Positions 44,964-54,566 of a stretch of 64,000 nt of DNA are shown here, one piece after another. The stretch covers positions 1 to 64,000 of the forward strand of contig NZ_AVFK01000031.1 of NCBI RefSeq assembly GCF_000936425.1, written 5' to 3'. The position numbers were made by a program, and so were the translations under genes. Every line of letters starts with the position of its first letter. The stretch's first letter is position 1. The stretch is from Skermanella aerolata KACC 11604. GTDB lineage: Bacteria > Pseudomonadota > Alphaproteobacteria > Azospirillales > Azospirillaceae. The notes beneath the pieces are model-generated. The model had not been told where the DNA came from. It saw nothing but the letters and a program-made list of their open reading frames with translations, and did no database searches.

Positions 44964-45746
44964 TCAGGAACCGAGCTTGTCGATCACCCGCGCGAACTCC
45001 GCGATTGGCTGGGCGCCGACGACCTTCTCGATGGTGTCGCCGCGCATGATCACGAAGGTCGGGGTGGACTGGACCTGATACTTCTGCTCGGCCTCCAGCC
45101 GCCGCTCGATCAGCTTGTTCGCCAGCGCCTCGTTGGCGAGGCATTCCTTGAACTGCTGGTCGCCGACTCCCGCCAGCTTGCCGGTCTGGGCCAGCGCCTG
45201 GGCCGGATCGCTGGCGCCCGCCCACTTGTTCTGGCTTTTGAACAGCACGTCGAGGAAGCCGAAATACCGCTCCGGGTTGGAGCAGCGGGCCAGCATGGAG
45301 GCCTGGAGCGCTGCCCGGTCGAACGGGAAGTCGCGGAACACCAGCTTGACCTTGCCGGTGTCGATGAAGTCCTTCTTGAGCTGCGGCAGCGTATTGGCGT
45401 GGAAGCTGGCGCAATGCGGGCAGGTCAGGGAGGAGTATTCCAGGATCGTGATCGGCGCGTTGGGATCGCCCAGCACGCGCTCGCTCAAGGGGTCGTTCTT
45501 CTCGGCGGCCTGGGCGACCTGGGTGCTGGCCTTCGCCTGCGCCTGAGCCAATTGTGCCTGGACCACCTGGGTCGGTTTGGTCGTTGACGGTGCGGAGTCC
45601 GACGGCGACGCGGTGTCGACCGAATCGGCCACGATTACTTCGGGTGCCGGCCTTTCCTTGGCTATGACGCCCGTGTTCATGAAGCCGATACCGGCTCCGG
45701 CTGCGACCACGGTGACGATGGCCAATCCCAGCATATAGCGGCGCAA
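44964..45746 (-). CDS. DsbA-family thiol-disulfide oxidoreductase
   Basis: A roughly 260-residue exported thioredoxin-fold protein of the DsbA/Thioredoxin_4 family. An N-terminal anchor (YMLGLAIVTVVAAGAGIGF) precedes an Ala/Gln-rich linker and the catalytic CPHC in EYSSLTCPHCASF near residue 106. The cis-Pro loop is QSTPTFVIM. An ATG at 45761 exists, but AGGAGGG lies inside its codons 2-4, ideally placed for the TTG at 45746, so I choose TTG. It is upstream of smc on the same strand (48 bp). Confidence 0.85.
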   Translation of the reverse strand: MRRYMLGLAIVTVVAAGAGIGFMNTGVIAKERPAPEVIVADSVDTASPSDSAPSTTKPTQVVQAQLAQAQAKASTQVAQAAEKNDPLSERVLGDPNAPITILEYSSLTCPHCASFHANTLPQLKKDFIDTGKVKLVFRDFPFDRAALQASMLARCSNPERYFGFLDVLFKSQNKWAGASDPAQALAQTGKLAGVGDQQFKECLANEALANKLIERRLEAEQKYQVQSTPTFVIMRGDTIEKVVGAQPIAEFARVIDKLGS

Positions 45747-45854
45747 GCTGCCCTCCTGCATACAAGAGCTAGTGAGTATAAGGGTTGCCTACCCGATCGG
45801 GCAAGCTTTGGACGGATGAACGGGTTGGATCGCGGGGGTGAAGGGGCGTTCGGG

Positions 45855-46319
45855 TCAACGGCTGTTCTTGGCATAGACCGCGCGTCCGAGGCGGGCCAGC
45901 GATTCGCGCAGGTCCTCGTCCTCAATGGGGCTGGTCGCAAGCTGGATTCCGGCTTCCTCCTCCGGCGTCATCGGACGCTGGACCTTGGGGCGGCGCGGCG
46001 CTCCGGGGATCGGTCCCTGGATGAGCCTGATCCGGGCGATGGCCCGGTAGCCGAAGAAAGCGTTGATCCGCTCGATCAACTGGGGTTCGGCGTGCTGGAC
46101 GTCCAGGGCGGCCGATCCTGAAACCTTGAGGTGTAATGTCGCACCCTCCTTCTGACCGGGAGGGAAGGCCAGTTTCTGTGGCAGGGTGCTGCGGGCAAGC
46201 TCCGGCCCCATGATCGTCGCCCAGTCCGTGATGAGGGTGCCGAACGCCATGCCCTTCTTGCCCAGCGCCTTTCCGGCGACCTTGGGCACGATGCGGGCTA
46301 GCGGGCGGGGGACTGACAT
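45855..46319 (-). CDS. DciA-like DUF721 protein
   Basis: A 154-residue protein of the DUF721 family, whose DciA members load the replicative helicase in bacteria lacking DnaC. Typical elements are the N-terminal PLARIVPKVAGKALGKKGMA, then LITDWATIMGPELARSTLP, and LHLKVSGSAALDVQHAEPQL followed by INAFFGYRAIARIRLIQ. The ATG at 46319 has GGAGACC 7 nt upstream; a longer frame would overlap divergent mutY. It is on the same strand as dsbA-like and smc. Confidence 0.82.
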   Translation of the reverse strand: MSVPRPLARIVPKVAGKALGKKGMAFGTLITDWATIMGPELARSTLPQKLAFPPGQKEGATLHLKVSGSAALDVQHAEPQLIERINAFFGYRAIARIRLIQGPIPGAPRRPKVQRPMTPEEEAGIQLATSPIEDEDLRESLARLGRAVYAKNSR

Positions 46320-46425
46320 AGGGAGGTCTCCGAAGCGTTGACGGGGTAGGGTGGGTTGTTGCGAGGTCGAGACTATTCTTAACGAAACAATTGATAAAGC
46401 ACCTGTTGCCGGGCAACAACACCTC

Positions 46426-47544
46426 ATGACGCTTCAGACCGAACCAACGCTATTTCCTCCCAAATCGGCCAGACCGATGGAACCTGCCGAACTGGCCCGT
46501 TCCATGCTGGGCTGGTACGACAAGCACCGCCGCGTCCTGCCCTGGCGGGCGCTTCCCGGCAAAACAGCCGATCCTTACCGCGTGTGGCTGTCGGAGATCA
46601 TGCTCCAGCAGACCACCGTCGCCACCGTCGGACCCTATTTCGAGGAGTTCCTCCGACGCTGGCCGACCACTACCGATCTGGCGGCGGCCGACCTGGACGC
46701 CGTCCTTCATGCCTGGGCCGGGCTTGGCTATTACGCGCGGGCTCGCAACCTGCATAAGTGCGCCAAGACGGTTGCCGAGCAGCATGGCGGCGTCTTCCCC
46801 GATAATGAAGAGCAATTGCGGCAACTTCCAGGCATCGGCGCCTACACCGCCGCCGCTGTCGCCGCCATCGCCTTCGACCGCCGCGCTACCGTGCTGGACG
46901 GCAATGTCGAGCGGGTCATGTCGCGGCTGTTCGCCGTGGAGGAACCGCTGCCCAGCGTCAAGCCGAAGCTCCGCGCGTTGGCCGACACGATCACGCCTGA
47001 GCGCAGGCCCGGCGACTACGCTCAGGCAGTGATGGACTTAGGGGCCACCGTCTGCATCCCGCGCCGGCCGCGCTGCGGCCAGTGCCCCTGGCACGACGCC
47101 TGCGCGGCGCGGGCGGCCGGCATCGCCGAAACCTTGCCGCGCAAGGCCGCCAAGGCGGAGAAGCCGATTCGGCGCGGCATGGCGTTCTGGCTGATCAATC
47201 CTGAGGGATCGGTACTGCTGCGCCGCCGCCCCGAAAGCGGGCTGCTGGGCGGGATGATCGAGGTGCCGTCGAGCGACTGGCTTGAGCGCGCGGCTCCCGG
47301 ACTGGGTGCTGTGCAGGAGCAAGCCCCGGTCGAGGCGGCGTGGCGGATGCTGCCGGGGCAGGTCCGCCATACCTTCACCCACTTTCACCTTGAACTTGGC
47401 CTCGCGGCGGCGCGATTTGGGCCGAAGGACGGCGACGGCTGGAAACGAGCCGAGGGGATCTGGGTGCCGGTGGACCGCCTGTCCGAGCACGCGATCCCCA
47501 CGGTGATGCGGAAGGTCGTCCGCCACGCCCTGGGGTCGGTGTAA
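46426..47544 (+). CDS. mutY: A/G-specific adenine DNA glycosylase MutY
   Basis: A 372-residue base-excision enzyme that removes A opposite 8-oxoG. The catalytic Glu lies in WLSEIMLQQTTVATV. The helix-hairpin-helix LPGIGAYTAAAV precedes Asp in TVLDGNVERVMSR. The [4Fe-4S] loop has the exact C-x6-C-x2-C-x5-C spacing (CIPRRPRCGQCPWHDAC). A NUDIX-like 8-oxoG recognition domain fills the C-terminal third (VRHTFTHFHLEL). The ATG at 46426 is preferred over one at 46351 in the divergent promoter. It is divergent from the DciA-like gene. Confidence 0.94.
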   Translation: MTLQTEPTLFPPKSARPMEPAELARSMLGWYDKHRRVLPWRALPGKTADPYRVWLSEIMLQQTTVATVGPYFEEFLRRWPTTTDLAAADLDAVLHAWAGLGYYARARNLHKCAKTVAEQHGGVFPDNEEQLRQLPGIGAYTAAAVAAIAFDRRATVLDGNVERVMSRLFAVEEPLPSVKPKLRALADTITPERRPGDYAQAVMDLGATVCIPRRPRCGQCPWHDACAARAAGIAETLPRKAAKAEKPIRRGMAFWLINPEGSVLLRRRPESGLLGGMIEVPSSDWLERAAPGLGAVQEQAPVEAAWRMLPGQVRHTFTHFHLELGLAAARFGPKDGDGWKRAEGIWVPVDRLSEHAIPTVMRKVVRHALGSV

Positions 47545-47564
47545 GATTGGGATTGGGGTGAACG

Positions 47565-48329
47565 ATGCGGATTCGCGGCTTGGTCTTCGCGGTGCTGGCG
47601 CTGCTGGTGTCGAATCCGCCCGGCGCCTGGGCGGGCGGCAATGCCGGCAGATCCGTGGATTTGGAACTGGTGCTGGCGGTCGATGCGTCCGGCAGCATCA
47701 CGACCGGCGCGCTGGAGTTCCAGTTGCGCGGCCATGCCGCCGCCTTCCGCGACCCCCAGGTAGCGGATGCGCTGACGGTCGGCGGCAACAGAGCGATAGC
47801 CGTGACTCTGGTCCAGTGGGCCGGGCCGAACACGCTGGAGACGGTGGTGCCCTGGACCCGGATCGCCGATCCGGCCGATGCCAAGCGGTTCGCCGACAGC
47901 ATCGCCGACATGACGCGCCCGCCGCGCGACGGCAGCACCGCGATGGGCAGCGCCATCGACCGGGCGGTGGACCTGTTCGACGGCAACGGCTTCACGGCGT
48001 CCCGGCGCGTGATCGACATATGCAGCAACGGCTTCAGCAATGCCGGCGTCGATGTGTCCGGCGCCCGCGACCGTGCTGTCGCGCGGGGCGTGACCGTCAA
48101 CGCGCTGGCGATCCTGGACGAGTACGACTGGCTGGAAGAGTATTACGTGGAAAGCGTGATCGGCGGACCGTTCGCCTTCGTCCGCACAGCGGAAAGCCGC
48201 GACAGCTTCGCGAATGCGATCCTGCACAAGCTGGTCGAGGAAATCTCAGGCGTGCCGGGCGGGGGAGAGGGGGAGGCGGCACTTACGGACGTGGTGTTGG
48301 GCCACGGCCCAACCTACGAAGTTCCGTAG
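47565..48329 (+). CDS. DUF1194 von Willebrand factor A-type exported protein
   Basis: A 254-residue secreted protein. Residues 1-23 are a signal peptide (MRIRGLVFAVLALLVSNPPG, cleavage after AWA). The VWA domain has its MIDAS motif in LAVDASGSIT, with Thr in GSTAMGSAID and Asp in RRVIDICSNG. DUF1194 members are periplasmic with unknown partners. The C-terminal residues VVLGHGPTYEVP and the stop TAG are encoded by a REP palindrome (48291-48352), so the natural C-terminus has probably been replaced. It is 20 bp after mutY. Confidence 0.85.
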   Translation: MRIRGLVFAVLALLVSNPPGAWAGGNAGRSVDLELVLAVDASGSITTGALEFQLRGHAAAFRDPQVADALTVGGNRAIAVTLVQWAGPNTLETVVPWTRIADPADAKRFADSIADMTRPPRDGSTAMGSAIDRAVDLFDGNGFTASRRVIDICSNGFSNAGVDVSGARDRAVARGVTVNALAILDEYDWLEEYYVESVIGGPFAFVRTAESRDSFANAILHKLVEEISGVPGGGEGEAALTDVVLGHGPTYEVP

Positions 48330-48352
48330 GTTGGGCCGTGGCCCAACACCAC
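48291..48352. repeat. REP/BIME family A, copy 2
   Basis: Perfect 27-bp inverted arms (48291-48317 and 48326-48352) are separated by 8 bp. Each arm has GTAG at the inner foot and an internal GTTGGGCC-GT-GGCCCAAC palindrome. The left arm and spacer are read as the last codons of the DUF1194 gene; the GTAG of the right arm supplies its stop. It also separates it from convergent folB. Confidence 0.92.
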
Positions 48353-48364
48353 TTGATCGATGCC

Positions 48365-48802
48365 TCAGACCTGCTTGCGCTCGATCTCGACGCCGATGCT
48401 GGCGGCTTCGGGGAAGACGTCCAGCTTCTCGACCCGCACCGTGGCGATCTTGACCCGGCGGTCGATCAGGCAGCGGTCGGCGATCCGCTCGGCCAGCGTC
48501 TCGACGAGGTTGACGTGGCCGGCGTTCACGATCTCCCGGACCGACGCGATCATGGTGTCGTAGGACACCACGTCGGCAAGGTTGTCGGTCGGCGGGCCGG
48601 GCCGCAGCTCGACCTTGAGGTCAAGGTTGACGCGGACGCGCTGGGGCTTGTCGCGTTCATGGTCATAGGCGCCGATCATCGCATCGAGCACCAGATCACG
48701 GACGAAGACATGGGTGAGGGGGCGGTCGGCGGCGGGACGGGCCACCGGTGCGACGACTTGGGCGAAAAGCTTGTTCATGGCGCGCTGATTTATCATCCCC
48801 AT
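48365..48802 (-). CDS. folB: Dihydroneopterin aldolase
   Basis: A protein of about 145 residues in the FolB family of folate synthesis, converting dihydroneopterin to 6-hydroxymethyl-dihydropterin and glycolaldehyde. Family elements: VFVRDLVLDAMIGAYDHERD at the start of the fold, then NLADVVSYDTMI with the conserved Tyr, NLVETLAERIAD and VRVEKLDVFPEAASIGVEI. Possible starts are 48802, 48796 and 48778; none has an ideal site, and 48802 (CAGGGG just upstream) is used. It follows ccrM on the same strand. Confidence 0.85.
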   Translation of the reverse strand: MGMINQRAMNKLFAQVVAPVARPAADRPLTHVFVRDLVLDAMIGAYDHERDKPQRVRVNLDLKVELRPGPPTDNLADVVSYDTMIASVREIVNAGHVNLVETLAERIADRCLIDRRVKIATVRVEKLDVFPEAASIGVEIERKQV

Positions 48803-48845
48803 ACCCCTGAAGCCAAGCGTCGCCTGTGAAACAATTAAGAGCGGC

Positions 48846-50069
<1,224 letters not shown>

Positions 50070-50074
50070 TTAGA

Positions 50075-50698
50075 TCATACCGTTGCCGCCAGCACAGCCT
50101 TGACGGGACCGAAGCTGCGCCGGTGATGCGGTGTAATTCCCAGTGAAATCAGTGCTTTGCGGTGTTCGATCGTTGGATACCCGGCATTTCTCTCCCAACC
50201 GTAGCCGGGATATGCCAGCGCCAGTTCTGCCATGATCCGGTCGCGTTCCACCTTCGCAACGACCGACGCGGCGGCAATCGAGAGCGACGCGGCGTCGCCG
50301 CCCACGATGGTACGCATGGCGCAACTCAGGTCGGGCGTCCTGTTGCCGTCGATCAATGCCACGCCGGGGGTGATTCCCAGCCCCTCGACCGCCCGCTTCA
50401 TGGCCAGCAGACTCGCGTGTAAGATGTTGAGCCGGTCGATCTCCCCGACATCGGCCATCCCGACCGCTACGCGGCAGCACCCCAATATCAGCGGCGCCAA
50501 CTCCTCCCGCACCTTCGGCTTCAGCAGCTTGCTGTCGTTGACCAGGGCCGCCAGGGCCGGCGGCAGTCCTTCGGGCGGCAGGACGGCGGCTGCCGCCACG
50601 ACAGGACCGGCCAGCGGACCGCGCCCGACTTCGTCGACACCGCAGACGATGACGCCGGTACCGTAACCGGCTGCTATTTCATGGTAAAGGTCAGGCAT
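50075..50698 (-). CDS. rnhB: Ribonuclease HII
   Basis: A 207-residue enzyme that cleaves RNA in DNA-RNA hybrids. The acidic active site is visible: Asp-Glu in CGVDEVGRGPLAGPVV, Asp in LIDGNR, and Asp in the segment KVERDRIMAEL. The C-terminal GYPTIEHRKALISLGITPHH follows. The ATG at 50698 is used rather than the longer frame to 50764, whose extra residues are unlike the family. It is upstream of ccrM on the same strand, an arrangement often seen in Alphaproteobacteria. Confidence 0.93.
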   Translation of the reverse strand: MPDLYHEIAAGYGTGVIVCGVDEVGRGPLAGPVVAAAAVLPPEGLPPALAALVNDSKLLKPKVREELAPLILGCCRVAVGMADVGEIDRLNILHASLLAMKRAVEGLGITPGVALIDGNRTPDLSCAMRTIVGGDAASLSIAAASVVAKVERDRIMAELALAYPGYGWERNAGYPTIEHRKALISLGITPHHRRSFGPVKAVLAATV

Positions 50699-50898
50699 GG
50701 CGAGAAACGCTTCACAGCCGTTTGCGGGGAATATCAGAAGGGTGATGTCGCATACGGAACACACCCCCGGATACCCAAAAGGGTATCACCCAAAACACGA
50801 CTGTTGGGTATCATGCCTGAAGCTACACATTACCATCCTAATTCATCGAGGCCCTGAAAAAGGGTGACATTTCTAGGACATCAACCGAGGGTGCCGAA

Positions 50899-51120
50899 AT
50901 GGGTGCAATAAATCAGACGGTCGACATCGGCGAGGAACTGGAAGAGGAAGACCTGGACTTCGGCCAAGCCGATCTGCTGACGCAGGCTCAGAAGATACTC
51001 CTGAGACTGGTCTTGCAGGACGACCCGGCGGAACTCCGCCGCGTGGCCTCCCGCTATCTGGCCGACAGCATGTCCCCGGCGGCGGTACGCGCGGCGCTTG
51101 GGCCGGAGCGTATGATGTAG
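50899..51120 (+). CDS. Small acidic hypothetical protein
   Basis: A 73-residue protein with an acidic N-terminus (VDIGEELEEEDLDFGQADLL) and a helical Leu/Arg-rich C-terminal half. GAGGGTG lies before the ATG. It is not recognised. It is convergent with the HigA-like gene. Confidence 0.55.
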   Translation: MGAINQTVDIGEELEEEDLDFGQADLLTQAQKILLRLVLQDDPAELRRVASRYLADSMSPAAVRAALGPERMM

Positions 51121-51147
51121 GGTTGTGGGGAAGGGCAGGCCGCGTGG

Positions 51148-51507
51148 TCAGTCGATCACCACCAGGCGGCCTTCGCGCCAATCGGGTTGGTCCTTGAAGG
51201 AATAGGTGACGCTGACGCCAAGCTTGTTCAGGTAGCGGGTCAGGCGATCCACAGTATAGTCGCTGTCCCATTTGCCGCGCAGCAGGGTGGACACCTTCGA
51301 CTGGGGCAGGCCGATGATATCACCGGCCTGTTTCTGCGTAAGGCCGCGCTCGTCTATCACCTTCTGGATTTTGCGCACGATCCTGGCCTTGACCGCCTCT
51401 TCATCGGGGTTGGCGAAGTCGAGATCGGCGAAGACATTGCCGCTTCCGATTTCAACAAGCAGGTCGCCTGTCGCGTCCTGGTCAACAACTTGCTTATCGT
51501 CGGCCAT
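51148..51507 (-). CDS. HigA-like XRE antitoxin
   Basis: A 119-residue helix-turn-helix protein. The DNA-binding helices are in IQKVIDERGLTQKQAGDIIG, then LPQSKVSTLLRGKWDSDYTV, followed by TRYLNKLGVSVTYSF. The pattern with the charged N-terminal NPDEEAVKARI is typical of antitoxins paired with Gp49/HigB-type toxins (HTH_37-like). It lies 15 bp after the toxin gene on the same strand, toxin first, as in many higBA loci. It probably represses its own promoter. Confidence 0.85.
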   Translation of the reverse strand: MADDKQVVDQDATGDLLVEIGSGNVFADLDFANPDEEAVKARIVRKIQKVIDERGLTQKQAGDIIGLPQSKVSTLLRGKWDSDYTVDRLTRYLNKLGVSVTYSFKDQPDWREGRLVVID

Positions 51508-51522
51508 CTTCAGCCTCCTGAT

Positions 51523-51933
51523 CTATTGACGCGTCTTATCTGCTTTGCAGCATGCGATCAGATTCAGTCCATCAACCGATGCCCGGAACCGGTCGACCGC
51601 CTTGAGGCGCTCTATGATCCTGTCGATATCTTCTTGAGGTGTTTCTATGCCCCGCTTCGACTTCTTCTGAAAGCAGTGAAGGATATAAACGGCTTCCTCA
51701 TGCTCAACTGTGAAGACTGACCGATAGGTATCCCCGCCTTCGTCATCACAAATCTCGCGAACCTTACCGCCCTTGAATTCCTTCCGTCCAGTCAGGAACT
51801 TGATAGCCTCGTCGCTCTCTCCATTTTGGACCTTGCCGAGGACGTAGCCCATTGTCCGGCGAACGTCCTCCGGCATCTTCAGCAAATCCTTCTTTGAGGA
51901 CCCGATCCATACAAGGGTCTTTTCCTCGTCCAT
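51523..51933 (-). CDS. Gp49/HigB-like RelE-superfamily toxin
   Basis: A 136-residue protein (MDEEKTLVWIGSSKKDLLKM at the start) of the phage-derived Gp49-like family, many members of which are ribosome-dependent mRNA interferases. Signature elements are MPEDVRRTMGYVLGKVQNG, GRKEFKGGKVREICDDEGGD and YRSVFTVEHEEAVYILHCFQ followed by KKSKRGIETPQ. The ATG at 51933 is chosen (GGAG upstream) although the frame is open to 51978. It forms a toxin-antitoxin pair with the next gene. Confidence 0.82.
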   Translation of the reverse strand: MDEEKTLVWIGSSKKDLLKMPEDVRRTMGYVLGKVQNGESDEAIKFLTGRKEFKGGKVREICDDEGGDTYRSVFTVEHEEAVYILHCFQKKSKRGIETPQEDIDRIIERLKAVDRFRASVDGLNLIACCKADKTRQ

Positions 51934-52056
51934 CGCTTCATGCTCCAGAATATCCCCTGCAGGGTATAAAATCAACACCCGTCTAAAGTGGTAGCTTGCA
52001 TCTGGAGCCGGAGCAAAGGGAAAGGGGCCGATGGATCGATGAGGCGGATCACCCTG

Positions 52057-52737
52057 TCAGGCCGCAACGGGGAGGCGGAAGCGGGCTGCTGGCGTTGGCG
52101 TCAATGCCGGCGTCAGCGCCGCCATGGCGGTTGAGGCGAATAGGGAATTGGCGGCGGGTGGTTTGGTGAGGACACGGGACAGGTCATTAACTGGGGTCAC
52201 TATCCTTGCCGCTTGAGTAAGGTCATCAACCGACGTCACTATCGGGGACGGCAACGCCTCAGCCTTGGGCGTGATCGCCTTGGCGGGCTGGGGGAGGGGG
52301 TCGAGTTCCTCTTCCGGATCGCAATCGAGGTCTTCCTGATCGGCGTCGGGGTGGCGCCGGTCCAGGTTGTAGTGGTGCGCGATGCGCCGGTCCTGGATGA
52401 CGCCGCCCAGCTTCAGGCGGAACTCGATGGCGCGGAGTGTTAGACCGCAGCTTTTCTTTTCCATCGCGTCGGTGATGATGTCCCCGACCAGAACGGTGGC
52501 TTCGTCGAGCAGGGTCTGATGGTCGGCCCGGCGATTGGCGCGGAGTTGCTGGACCCGGACGCGGATTTCCGGCTGGCTCATCAGCAACGCGCCGCGCTGC
52601 TTGGCGCCCTTCGCCGAGTATCCCGCGCGCCGGGCCGCTTCGGCTCCGCCCACATCGCAGGCCATGGCCTGACAGAAAGCCTCCTGCCGGTCGGTCAGGC
52701 GGATGACGGGCAGGGCGGTGGCTGGAACTGGCGGCAT
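52057..52737 (-). CDS. Orphan terminase-small-subunit-like protein
   Basis: A 226-residue protein. The N-terminal part has the phage terminase small subunit pattern: LTDRQEAFCQAMACDVGGAE, AARRAGYSAKGAKQRGALLM and SQPEIRVRVQQLRANR, a helix-turn-helix DNA-binding module. A second helical region to residue 120 could mediate oligomerisation. The C-terminal 100 residues are low-complexity and Pro/Ala-rich, unlike a packaging protein. No large terminase, portal or capsid gene is nearby. It may be a domesticated phage remnant. Confidence 0.7.
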   Translation of the reverse strand: MPPVPATALPVIRLTDRQEAFCQAMACDVGGAEAARRAGYSAKGAKQRGALLMSQPEIRVRVQQLRANRRADHQTLLDEATVLVGDIITDAMEKKSCGLTLRAIEFRLKLGGVIQDRRIAHHYNLDRRHPDADQEDLDCDPEEELDPLPQPAKAITPKAEALPSPIVTSVDDLTQAARIVTPVNDLSRVLTKPPAANSLFASTAMAALTPALTPTPAARFRLPVAA

Positions 52738-52864
52738 GGTGGGGACTCTTCGGCAGGAGGATTAGGAACGATATAAGGAAATTTATCCTATATTTTGGGC
52801 GAAGCGCAAGCCCATTCATATGGGCGGTGTTTTCCGGCATGGTGTGTGGATGATCGAACGACGT

Positions 52865-52946
52865 GGTGTCGGGCTGAAGAGGCCCGACCTACGGTTGACG
52901 CTGCTGGGAATGTCGCTCGTAGGTCGGGCCTCTTCAGCCCGACACC
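52865..52946. repeat. REP/BIME family B, copy 1
   Basis: Perfect 28-bp inverted arms (52865-52892 and 52919-52946) are separated by 26 bp. Each arm carries GTAG at the inner foot and an internal GTCGGGC-N7-GCCCGAC palindrome. The same family recurs at 57931-58015. It lies between the terminase-like gene and the outer-membrane protein gene. Confidence 0.92.
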
Positions 52947-53312
52947 CCGTCATTTCACTGGAACGGCGACAGAAAACAAAACCCGCTCCACCGACCCACG
53001 GCTGGCAGAGCGAGCAGCGCCGCCGTAATGGAAAAGGCTTCGGCGTTGCACGCCGGCTTTCCACCAGGATCATCAGGGACGCGCTTCACGAATGCCGGGT
53101 CTTTCATGATACGGGCGGTGGACGCGGGCGGTCTGCGCCAGCCCGAAAGTAGTATATCCAAACATATGACGTATTTCGTATTACCCCTGAGGCCGTTTCA
53201 GAGTCCCGAGCCGGCAATTACTCACCGATCCTTCCGACTGAAGGACCGGAACGAGGCTGCCATGCGCGAGGACTTGGGGAAAGCGGCGCTTTTAAGAGTT
53301 TAGGGGGAAACA
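52947..53312. other. Intergenic region upstream of the outer-membrane protein gene
   Basis: About 365 bp. Overlapping short frames on both strands (for example 53028-53303) lack ribosome binding sites and recognisable domains. It should contain the promoter for the gene at 53313. I see no other supported element. Confidence 0.4.
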
Positions 53313-54149
53313 ATGCTGAAGAACCTTGGCGTCAAGGCTCGTAGAACCATGCGCGCATTTCTGGGCACGACCGTCGCGGCGGCATTCTGCGCCGTAGTCT
53401 CGCCGGCTCTTGCCGGATCGGTGACCCAGCCGGGCGAAACCATCGGTCTGGCTGCCGGAGCGCCGCTGCCCGAGGGCGTCTACTTCGTCAATACGCTCAA
53501 CTGGGGTGTCCGCAAGGGCGATAACGGCGCCGACGACGTGACGCTGGGCGTCAACATCCCCGTGCTCGCCTGGGCCACGCCGACGACGATCGCCGGAGGC
53601 CGCCTGCAACTGCTGGGCGCCTTGCCGGCACTTGAAGTCGGAGTCCAGGACGCCGACCACGACAGCGGCCTCTACAACCCCTTCCTCGCCGCCCAACTCG
53701 CCTGGGACCTGGGAAGCGGCTTTGGCGTCAGCTATATGCTCGGCATCTACCTGCCGGTCGGGAACAAGCTGGGCTTCGACACGACGTCGATCACCCAGCG
53801 CGCCGCCGTCAGCTACACCGCCGACGGCTGGAACCTGACCGCCAACGGCATCTACGGCATCGCCACGGATTCCGTGTCCAAGACGACCAACCCCGACTTC
53901 GTCAACCTGGACCTGACCGCGACGAAGTCGCTGGGCAAGTGGTCGGTTGGCCCCGTCGCTCTCGCGTCATGGGATGTCAACAAGCCGACCGCCACTTATA
54001 AGAAGCAGAGCCAGTTCGCCATGGGCGGTCTGGTTGGGTATGGGGTCGACCAGTTGACGGTGCAGGCGTATTTGACCAGCACGGTCGCGCAGGAGAACTA
54101 CGGCGGGAATGACACGCGGGGTTGGGGGCGGGTGATTCTGCCGTTCTGA
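53313..54149 (+). CDS. Outer-membrane SphA/MetA-type pathway protein
   Basis: A 278-residue outer-membrane beta-barrel of the phenol-degradation meta-pathway (MetA-like) transporter family. The signal peptide ends near residue 34 (VSPALA|GS). The barrel begins PGETIGLAAGAPLPEGVYFV and shows alternating strands ending in WGRVILPF, a typical C-terminal aromatic strand. Family motifs include FLAAQLAWDLGSGFGVSYML. It probably admits small hydrophobic or aromatic compounds; no catabolic gene is adjacent. An AGGGGGAAAC-type site precedes the ATG. Confidence 0.8.
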   Translation: MLKNLGVKARRTMRAFLGTTVAAAFCAVVSPALAGSVTQPGETIGLAAGAPLPEGVYFVNTLNWGVRKGDNGADDVTLGVNIPVLAWATPTTIAGGRLQLLGALPALEVGVQDADHDSGLYNPFLAAQLAWDLGSGFGVSYMLGIYLPVGNKLGFDTTSITQRAAVSYTADGWNLTANGIYGIATDSVSKTTNPDFVNLDLTATKSLGKWSVGPVALASWDVNKPTATYKKQSQFAMGGLVGYGVDQLTVQAYLTSTVAQENYGGNDTRGWGRVILPF

Positions 54150-54566
54150 GACGGGGTAGGGAGGGGGGTGGACGCAGGCGTGCGCTGCGCCCAGGCTTTC
54201 TGGACGCTATGGCAATGGAGATTTTAGAAGGCGATCCTGGATGTTGCTCGCCACAAGCCATTCTCTTCTCGGTCCTGCACACTAACTCGTGCATAAAGGG
54301 AGCAAATCACAAAAGGTGTTCTTTAGCGATAACGATCAACGCATTTTTCTGGAATTGATCGAGTAATCTATCGACTAGATAGCATGCTGCATGCTTAGAG
54401 CCCGTTTGATAATTCGGAAAACATATATCCTGCTGTGGTTAAGTGCCTTGCAACATACAATAGGACATGTTGTGTAATACTTATCAAGCAAGATCTAAGT
54501 AATTGTCATAACTGAAATATATAATAACTATGATTTATTTTTACCTATTATAGTAAATATATTTTT
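54150..54566. other. AT-rich spacer without genes
   Basis: The region changes from about 65-70 percent GC to strongly AT-rich, especially 54340-54570. A small inverted repeat, AGCATG-CTG-CATGCT, lies at 54381-54395. No gene, tRNA or attachment site is recognised. It forms the left part of an islet with foreign base composition. Confidence 0.6.

Noticed and set aside
52057-52737. Prophage
   Set aside because: Only a terminase-small-subunit-like protein is present; no integrase, large terminase, portal, capsid or lysis genes lie in the window.
53028-53303. A 91-codon plus-strand frame before the outer-membrane protein gene
   Set aside because: No ribosome binding site, no domain, and an equally long frame on the opposite strand; probably non-coding.
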